Positions 20,250-25,654 of a DNA stretch of 25,654 nucleotides are shown here, one piece after another; position 1 is the first letter of the stretch; each line of letters opens with the position of its first letter. Position numbers and translations under genes: made by a program. Origin of the DNA: CAZCSK01 sp964501265. GTDB taxonomy: Bacteria; Actinomycetota; CADDZG01; JAHWKV01. The notes below the pieces were generated by a model. The model worked only from the letters and a program-made list of their open reading frames with translations, ran no database searches and had not been told where the DNA came from. Where the stretch lies: NCBI GenBank assembly GCA_964501265.1, contig CAZCSK010000035.1:1-25654 (forward strand). Direction: 5' to 3'.

Positions 20250-21013
20250 GCTACGTCCAGGTCGCGCGGCGAAACGGCTTGGTTTACAAGCACGTCTGGA
20301 AGGGAACCCTGCTCTTCACTTTCTTGAATCCAATCCTCTATTTGGGTGCGATCGGCTTCGGAATCGGCGCACTGGTAAGTCGCAGGAGTCCAGACGCTTT
20401 CGGGGAAGGCGGATATCTGGCCTTTTTTGCCACTGGCATGTTGGCGTCGACGTGCATGAACGCCGCCTCATTTGAGTCCTCCTGGTCGATTCTGCAAAAG
20501 CTCACCCGGTACGGGACCTACGAGGCGATGCTCGCTACTCCGCTGCAGAGCAAAGATATTGTCCTGGGGGAACTATTTTGGATCGGCCTCCGGCTCATGA
20601 CGGTTGCCTCGGCTTTCTTCATCGTCATGGTGGCTTTCGGAGTTGTGGGAGCGCAGTCGGCGATACTCGCCATCCCTGCCGCGGTGCTCACTGGACTTGG
20701 ATTCTCCGCGGCTATCATGGCCTACTCAGCGACTGCCGAGAGTTCCAACGATCTCAGCGGCATGCAGCGCTTTGTGATCCAGCCGCTGTTTCTATTCTCC
20801 GGCACTTTCTTCCCATTGGATGCTCTGCCAACTTGGATAAACGCGGTCGCCAATGTTAGCCCGCTCTACCATGGAATCGAACTCGTGCGCGGCGTCACGC
20901 TGCATGGCATCTCGGTAGCCGAAGCCGCGTGGCATCTTGCTTACCTCCTGGTATTTCTGGCGGTATCGATATGGCTGGCCCAGAGAACATTCCACCGAAG
21001 ACTCGTGAAGTAA
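20246..21013 (+). CDS. ABC-2 type transporter permease, first subunit (NodJ/DrrB-like)
   Basis: The 255-residue membrane protein has six predicted helices and the ABC-2 permease features: RRNGLVYKHVWKGTLLFTF at the start, LFWIGLRLMTVASAFFIVM, FVIQPLFLFSGTFFPLDALP and a late ANVSPLYHGIELVRG. ATG 20246 overlaps the ATPase stop by 4 bases. The NodJ-like branch exports lipids, glycolipids or drugs; the cargo here is unknown. Confidence 0.9.
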   Translation: MSYVQVARRNGLVYKHVWKGTLLFTFLNPILYLGAIGFGIGALVSRRSPDAFGEGGYLAFFATGMLASTCMNAASFESSWSILQKLTRYGTYEAMLATPLQSKDIVLGELFWIGLRLMTVASAFFIVMVAFGVVGAQSAILAIPAAVLTGLGFSAAIMAYSATAESSNDLSGMQRFVIQPLFLFSGTFFPLDALPTWINAVANVSPLYHGIELVRGVTLHGISVAEAAWHLAYLLVFLAVSIWLAQRTFHRRLVK

Positions 21014-21817
21014 TTGGCCGTCGCTCAGCGCTCATTTCGCACAAAAGTGCCGTCTGCCCGGCGGGCTTGGAAACTGGTGCAGCGAAGCCTTCTCGTGTAC
21101 CGGCACACGTGGATGGTCATCCTTTCGGGATTCTTCGAGCCTCTCTTCTATCTCGTCGCCGTAGGATTCGGAGTTGGGCGATTGATCAAAACTCTGCCCT
21201 TCGGCGGTAAGGAAATTGCGTACGCCGCATTCGTGGCCCCCGGCATGCTGGCCGCCTCCTGCCTCAACGGGGCGATCACCGACGGATTCTTCAATCCCTT
21301 TTTCAAGTTGCACCACACCAAGACTTACGACGGCATCCTGGCGACCCCGATGTCGGTTCGAGACATTGCCCTGGGCGAGATGATGTTTGCGCAGATCAGA
21401 GGTTCGATCTACTCGGTTGGCTTCCTGACCGTAATGCTCGCGTTAGGACTGATTCTTTCTCCCTGGGCTCTGCTGGCGCTACCGGCGGCGATGGTCACCG
21501 CGGGGGCCTTCAGCGCGGGGGCGATGGTGCTCACGAGTTTCGCCAAGGGGCTCCGCTCCTTCGACAAGATTCTGAACCTGGTCGTGTTCCCTTTGTTCTT
21601 GTTCTCGGGAACCTTCTTCCCCGTGTCTTTGTACCCCGCCGCGTTGCAGCCAATCGTAAAACTCTCACCGCTCTATCACGGCTCAACACTTCTTCGAAGT
21701 CTGACGACGGGAGTGGTGGGACCAGGAATCCTCTGGAACGTCGTCTATCTGATAGCGATGTTTGTGGTAGCAAGTGCGATCGCAATGCAGCGCCTCGAAA
21801 GGGCGCTGATCAAGTGA
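21014..21817 (+). CDS. ABC-2 type transporter permease, second subunit (NodJ/DrrB-like)
   Basis: The 267-residue permease parallels the previous one: RAWKLVQRSLLVYRHTWM, LHHTKTYDGILATPMSVRDI, NLVVFPLFLFSGTFFPVSLYP and KLSPLYHGSTLLRSLTTG. It starts with TTG directly after the preceding TAA, so translation is coupled. Two different permeases with one ATPase imply a heteromeric export channel. Its 3' end overlaps the convergent DUF2339 gene by 8 bases. Confidence 0.9.
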   Translation: MAVAQRSFRTKVPSARRAWKLVQRSLLVYRHTWMVILSGFFEPLFYLVAVGFGVGRLIKTLPFGGKEIAYAAFVAPGMLAASCLNGAITDGFFNPFFKLHHTKTYDGILATPMSVRDIALGEMMFAQIRGSIYSVGFLTVMLALGLILSPWALLALPAAMVTAGAFSAGAMVLTSFAKGLRSFDKILNLVVFPLFLFSGTFFPVSLYPAALQPIVKLSPLYHGSTLLRSLTTGVVGPGILWNVVYLIAMFVVASAIAMQRLERALIK

Positions 21818-23579
21818 TCTCCGGGGCGCTCTCATCATCCGGGCGAGCCCCCTCCTCGATGCCTCGTCCGACAAGAATCAATTCCCTGAACCTATGAAAC
21901 CTCGCAGACGACAACAGCAGGAAGATGCCTAGTCCGATAAACACGAGAATGCGAAAACCGATATCGAGAAGCCAGACGTCGGCAAGCACGACCTTGGCAA
22001 TAACCAGGGTAAAAAGCGCAACAGCCATCAGACGAATCCAGCGTCTGCGCATGAGGAATCCAGCTTCCATCAACACGGCTGCGTACAGCCCCCATATCGC
22101 GGTGACTGTGAATTCCGCGGCCCCAACGCTATTGCTGGGAAAACGATCGAAAAATTGATTCGCCTCGGACGAGAGCCAAAACAGCGTGAGCACATTCGCT
22201 CCAATCGCCGCGCCGATAGCAGCTTGGTCGCTCACATGATCATTAAGTCGCCGCAAGAAGTAACCAGCAAGATAGAGAAGAAGGATCTGGCTGAAGACAT
22301 GGATTGAGTCGGTAGAAAAGATGAGTTGAGTCGGTTCGAATCTGGAGGTCAACATCACTAGGGTCGCCAGCAAGCCAAGTCCCAATACGCCTGTGGCGAC
22401 GCTTCGAATCTGGCCAGATTCGAACTTCCAAGCCAGAGCCGCAAGGGCCGTTCCCTCGATGATCCACGCAGTCGGCAATGCGAGTCCCGTCCATTGATAC
22501 GGCACGGCCAAAATGAAACATGCGATAGCCGTGCCCAGCAATGCCTGGGTCACCTCTCGCCCGAATTTCTTAGCTCCCAAAGCCCCTGCCAAATGTATGG
22601 CTCCAACCAAGGCGAGGAAAAGCGCTTGCCAGTCGACATCCTGCTTCCGAAGAATTGCGAGCCCAGTCGCAATGTAGGCAACGGCGTTGACGGCGAGAAG
22701 CCAGACTTCGTTGGCTGAGTTGCCAATGGTCATCAGACGCCGAACCAGAGGCACTGCTGAGATTACGACTGCCAATGCGGTCGCGAACCTCAGATCGCCG
22801 TCGCCAATATCGACTATGTACCAAATGACGAGCCAGCTTCCAGCAAACGCCACCCAATCAAGGGAAGGCCATCGCTTCATCGTTGCGAGCGTGAAAACCG
22901 CGACGTCGATGATCAAAACGTACCCCAACACGGCCAACGCCGGATGATGCAGGTTCAGAAGAAAAGGATTGAGAAACGCCAACCCGGTCGCCAAAACGGC
23001 GAGGGCGAGCGAGTTGTAACTGATTGCGAGGCCAGCGGTGAGAGCGGCGATGGCGACGAATAGCACTAGCGCCAACGAACCCGGAAACAAATGGTAGAGC
23101 CGCGCGCCCGCAAGGATCGACAGGTAAAGCAGCCCGCTGCCTCCCCCAGTGACTGCCTCAGCTAGGCGGCTGTATCCTCGACCACGTGCCCATCGTCCCC
23201 ACCCCAAGAAGAAGACACCAACCAGCAGACCGATCGCAACGCGCATTACCGGTCCGATCAGTCCGTGCTCGACTGCGTACCTGAAAGCAAACCCCGCACC
23301 GATAAGGATGGCGACCGCGCCAACGCGCGGAAACCATGTTCCCACTAGCGCTTCTTCCAGGCCCCGCGAGGAATCAACAGCGGCCACGCTCGGGGTATGG
23401 GGCGATGGAACACGTTGACTCGATGGCGGGTCGGAAAACGATTGCATCTGCGGCTCGTGATTGGTAGTCGGTTGCGGCTCGATCGTCGGATCCGGCATGC
23501 CGAGTTGAGCTCGCATGGCCATGAGCTCTTGCTCTAACTGATAAACGCGCTGCGTAAGCCGTGCGATTTGAGGGTCCAC
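21810..23579 (-). CDS. DUF2339 domain-containing large membrane protein
   Basis: The 589-residue product starts at GTG 23579 with a short N-terminal coiled coil (IARLTQRVYQLEQELMAMR), then a Pro/Ser/Gln linker (30-70). A run of closely packed hydrophobic segments follows, probably 14 or more helices. The segment LVGTWFPRVGAVAILIGAGF and the later GGGSGLLYLSILAGARLYHL are the DUF2339 hallmark. Function is unknown in the family. A promoter is not obvious; it may be co-transcribed with the NUDIX gene 43 nt upstream. Confidence 0.88.
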   Translation of the reverse strand: MDPQIARLTQRVYQLEQELMAMRAQLGMPDPTIEPQPTTNHEPQMQSFSDPPSSQRVPSPHTPSVAAVDSSRGLEEALVGTWFPRVGAVAILIGAGFAFRYAVEHGLIGPVMRVAIGLLVGVFFLGWGRWARGRGYSRLAEAVTGGGSGLLYLSILAGARLYHLFPGSLALVLFVAIAALTAGLAISYNSLALAVLATGLAFLNPFLLNLHHPALAVLGYVLIIDVAVFTLATMKRWPSLDWVAFAGSWLVIWYIVDIGDGDLRFATALAVVISAVPLVRRLMTIGNSANEVWLLAVNAVAYIATGLAILRKQDVDWQALFLALVGAIHLAGALGAKKFGREVTQALLGTAIACFILAVPYQWTGLALPTAWIIEGTALAALAWKFESGQIRSVATGVLGLGLLATLVMLTSRFEPTQLIFSTDSIHVFSQILLLYLAGYFLRRLNDHVSDQAAIGAAIGANVLTLFWLSSEANQFFDRFPSNSVGAAEFTVTAIWGLYAAVLMEAGFLMRRRWIRLMAVALFTLVIAKVVLADVWLLDIGFRILVFIGLGIFLLLSSARFHRFRELILVGRGIEEGARPDDESAPEIT

Positions 23580-23622
23580 TCCCTCATCATCCCATTGGGG
23601 CTTGGGTTCAGTCCCCCGTGCC

Positions 23623-24168
23623 TCAGGACACGCCAGCTCCTCGCGCCACCTGAATGGCCGAATTCACCATGCGTCGCCGCCTTTCACTGATGATGGGTTC
23701 ACGTAGTTCGTCGAGAGTGAACCAGCGAAGTTCGAGACCCTCCGGACTGGTCGCATCGTCCTTTGAGTCCGTAAGAACAACGAATCGCACATCCAAGTGG
23801 AGGTGTTCTTCGGTCTCTCCGGGACCCCCTATCAAGTCCGCTATCGCGGGCCATATCTGAAGACCTTCTAAGCCCGTCTCCTCCTCAGCCTCACGCAGAG
23901 CCGCGCAGACAAAGTTCGCCTCGCCGTCCATATGCCCCCCCGGTTGCTGCCATCGTTGATAGCGAGGATGGTTCAAAAAGAGAGTTCGCTGAAGGGTCGA
24001 ATCGAGAACGACCGCAGATGCGGTGAAATGAATATCCGGCTCCCGGTCGAACCTGCCTTCGTTCTTGGTAAGAAGATCGACAGCGCGAGCTAGGGCACCT
24101 TCGTCTTCGTCAGGGTGGTATTTCTCGAGCAGACGACGACATGCGTCGATTCCATTGAATTCGCTCAT
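23623..24168 (-). CDS. NUDIX hydrolase
   Basis: The product (181 residues from ATG 24168) has a NUDIX box, GGHMDGEANFVCAALREAEE followed by ETGL. Its first half is one residue shorter and its second half one longer than the usual GX5EX7REUXEEXGU, as in the GGH-x-DGE subfamily of bacterial NUDIX proteins. It hydrolyses a nucleoside diphosphate linked to another moiety; the substrate is unknown. TTG 24204 would add 12 residues and overlap the upstream stop by 4 bases; ATG 24168 has only a weak ribosome binding site, so the start is uncertain. It is third in the tRNA-proximal operon. Confidence 0.9.
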   Translation of the reverse strand: MSEFNGIDACRRLLEKYHPDEDEGALARAVDLLTKNEGRFDREPDIHFTASAVVLDSTLQRTLFLNHPRYQRWQQPGGHMDGEANFVCAALREAEEETGLEGLQIWPAIADLIGGPGETEEHLHLDVRFVVLTDSKDDATSPEGLELRWFTLDELREPIISERRRRMVNSAIQVARGAGVS

Positions 24169-24200
24169 GCGGGAGGTTCCCAGCTGGAGCCAGCGGTTGT

Positions 24201-25052
24201 TCAATTGGCCCGCTCACCGGGGAGTCCTACGAAGGACCAAGGCGAGTGCGACATACGGGCAATGGCTCGACAGGCGCCTTCGATGTCGGGCTTTCCGTCA
24301 TGCAGGTAGGTTGCGGCTTCGAGCGAGATGGTTCCAGGGAATCTCCGCTTATTAAAAGCCCTAAATACGCCAGGAAAATCGATCAAGCCGTCTCCGGGCA
24401 TGAGGTACCTTCGAGTGCCGTCCGGCCCCGAGAGGTTCCCGTCGTAGTCCTTGATGTGCACGTGCCTCACATGGCCCTCGGCCCACAACCAATCCGCTGC
24501 GAGAGCCTCTTCAAGTTCGCCGTGCAGAGCTAGAAACTCCGTGTCGAGAGCGACCCCCACGCGGGGCTCGTGTTCCAGAACCCGCTCAAGGTTTCGAAGT
24601 GGGGTGCTCTCTTGGCATGGAATCGTTTCAATCAGCAGTCTTATGCCGTGCTTCGCTGCTACATCCGCGGCGATGACGACCGCTTTCAGCCGCCCGGCGA
24701 AATCTGTATCCGATTCAGGCAAGTCCCAGAGATGCAGCACCAGGTCTTGTGCGCCAATCGTCGCCGCGAACCAAGCAGCCTCGTCGAGCTGCGAGACCGC
24801 TTCTTGAGACGGAAGGGCGGCGCCGACATGCTTTGGTCCATGAATCACAGGAAAACTCATAGACGACACTAACAGCCTGTCGGCAGCCTCTTTGAGAGAA
24901 CCCACCATCCGCCGCGTTACCAGAACCTCTATTCCGTCGACTGGCATTCGGGGGCCGACCGAAAGGATGTCCGCGACATGGTCGTCTCGTGGCGCAACCA
25001 GCCGCCCATCCGGCCCACGGTGGAACAAGACTCCACTTGAACAAAGAATCAC
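24201..25052 (-). CDS. Sugar phosphate isomerase/epimerase-like TIM-barrel protein
   Basis: The 283-residue product has the xylose-isomerase-like/AP-endonuclease-2 TIM-barrel pattern: FPVIHGPKHVG, DLVLHLWDLPE, RLLIETIPCQES (catalytic Glu), GVALDTEFLALHGE, VRHVHIKDYDG (metal-binding His/Asp) and TISLEAATY (final Glu). The frame is open to 25112, but that part overlaps the preceding NUDIX gene. GTG 25052 overlaps its stop by 4 bases (GTGA) and leaves an N-terminus (VILCSSGVLF) starting with the first barrel strand, so it is preferred. The substrate is unknown; AP-endonuclease activity is not implied. Confidence 0.82.
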   Translation of the reverse strand: MILCSSGVLFHRGPDGRLVAPRDDHVADILSVGPRMPVDGIEVLVTRRMVGSLKEAADRLLVSSMSFPVIHGPKHVGAALPSQEAVSQLDEAAWFAATIGAQDLVLHLWDLPESDTDFAGRLKAVVIAADVAAKHGIRLLIETIPCQESTPLRNLERVLEHEPRVGVALDTEFLALHGELEEALAADWLWAEGHVRHVHIKDYDGNLSGPDGTRRYLMPGDGLIDFPGVFRAFNKRRFPGTISLEAATYLHDGKPDIEGACRAIARMSHSPWSFVGLPGERAN

Positions 25053-25597
25053 AGTTCGGTCATCCCGGCGCTCCAAGTCTCTGATGCGATGGTCAGCGCG
25101 GCTGCGTACCATCCGGGGGCGTGACCGGCGTCTCTCACCGTCTTGACGGCATCCTGAACGTCGAGCAGTTCGACCTTGAGGACTTCCTCTCCCCCAAGCG
25201 GATTGGTCGGCTCGCCGACAATGCGCGCTTCGCCGAACCCCACGATTCTGTAGAAAATCGGGAAGGGAAGGTGCTCTCGATACGGCGTGGTCATTTTCGA
25301 CTCGTGCCGTATCGCAAAGATGGGGGTAAAGCCCATGAGTTCCGCCCCGGCTTCCTCCAGGAGTTCCCTGCGGGCCGCTTGTTCGTAGGTCTCGCCGGGC
25401 TCAAGAGTTCCGCCGGGAATCATCCACCCCCATTCCTTCGTAAAGATGAGGATGCATCTGTTGCCGACGAATGGCACCACCGTGACGTTGCTGACAAGGT
25501 CTTCGGAAGGGACGTTGCCCTCGAACGACATGGCGCCCCACTCGAATTGAGTCGTCTGTCCCAGCTCCGGAAACCGATTGACGTCTATCACCACCAT
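25049..25597 (-). CDS. NUDIX hydrolase, first gene after tRNA-Asn
   Basis: The 182-residue product has a canonical NUDIX box: G63-TLEPG-E69, then R77-E78 and EEAGAEL. WGWMIPGGTL just before it is typical of the family. ATG 25597 lies only 5 nt after the 3' end of a tRNA-Asn gene on the same strand, so a separate ribosome binding site is absent; ATG 25531 (MSFEGNV) is an alternative start. Substrate is unknown. It is the first gene of the NUDIX / TIM-barrel / NUDIX set. Confidence 0.9.
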   Translation of the reverse strand: MVVIDVNRFPELGQTTQFEWGAMSFEGNVPSEDLVSNVTVVPFVGNRCILIFTKEWGWMIPGGTLEPGETYEQAARRELLEEAGAELMGFTPIFAIRHESKMTTPYREHLPFPIFYRIVGFGEARIVGEPTNPLGGEEVLKVELLDVQDAVKTVRDAGHAPGWYAAALTIASETWSAGMTEL

Positions 25598-25602
25598 TTT
25601 TG

Positions 25603-25654
25603 CTCGGGGGGCGGGACTCGAACCCGCAACCTATTGATTAACAGTCAACCGCGC
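25603..25654 (-). tRNA. tRNA-Asn (GTT anticodon), 3' part
   Basis: Read on the minus strand the sequence gives the end of a D-arm, an anticodon arm GTTGA-CTGTTAA-TCAAT with anticodon GTT, a short variable loop, a T-arm GCGGG-TTCGAGT-CCCGC, the 3' acceptor strand CCCCCGA and discriminator G (25603). The 3' CCA is not encoded (GCAAAA follows). The 5' third, including the acceptor 5' strand, lies beyond the window edge. Confidence 0.9.

Noticed and set aside
24201..25112. Longest form of the TIM-barrel protein (303 residues)
   Set aside because: Its first 20 codons overlap the NUDIX gene; GTG 25052 with a 4-base overlap fits the operon and the family start better.

Overview
The window looks like chromosome from an uncultured actinomycetote (Actinobacteria) of moderate-to-high G+C; class is not resolvable by eye. 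The pointers are families I know mainly from that phylum: DUF5319, DUF3107, a small actinobacterial zinc-binding protein (5911-6174), an F420/PPOX-type flavin-binding protein and ThyX, plus an LPXTG surface protein and many start codons placed 6-10 nt after a TAnnnT -10 box (leaderless mRNAs). There is no prophage, IS element or CRISPR array. Gene density is high and genes run on both strands in short operons.

Left part (1-5460): the 3' end of an M23 peptidase, a small proline-rich protein carrying repeated Q-x-x-L motifs, a lipoprotein-type metallophosphoesterase that appears to start at ACG, a RecB/Cas4-like PD-(D/E)XK protein, a glyoxalase-II-like MBL hydrolase divergent from an SRPBCC protein, a four-helix membrane protein, a crotonase lacking both hydratase glutamates, and an LPXTG-anchored Cys/Asn/Gly-rich surface protein. 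The surface protein has a long 5' leader holding two near-identical 61-nt structured elements 130 bp apart, one followed by a terminator and the other by a hairpin at the ribosome binding site. This tandem riboswitch-like leader is the best candidate for something undescribed.

Middle (5760-13360): three copies of a 77-bp GC-rich palindromic repeat flank the thyX / PIG-L deacetylase / zinc-binding protein operon. Next come an L,D-transpeptidase, a compact promoter-hairpin-terminator unit on the minus strand (possible ~53-nt RNA), an M20 and an M14 metallopeptidase, a prolyl-oligopeptidase gene destroyed by an internal deletion, and a patatin-like lipase.

Right part (13580-25654): a five-gene minus-strand operon (DUF5319 plus zinc ribbon, YbjN, orphan ParA, zinc ribbon, Lys/Ala/Pro histone-like protein), divergent from a DUF3107 gene that starts at CTG and a PPOX protein. 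Then YqeY, a lone receiver domain, a zinc-ribbon/DUF4190 membrane protein with a partner membrane protein, a NodIJ/DrrAB-like ABC exporter with two permeases, a large DUF2339 membrane protein, a NUDIX / TIM-barrel / NUDIX operon and, at the edge, a partial tRNA-Asn lying directly upstream of that operon.

Family assignments rest on motifs read by eye; no database search was run.
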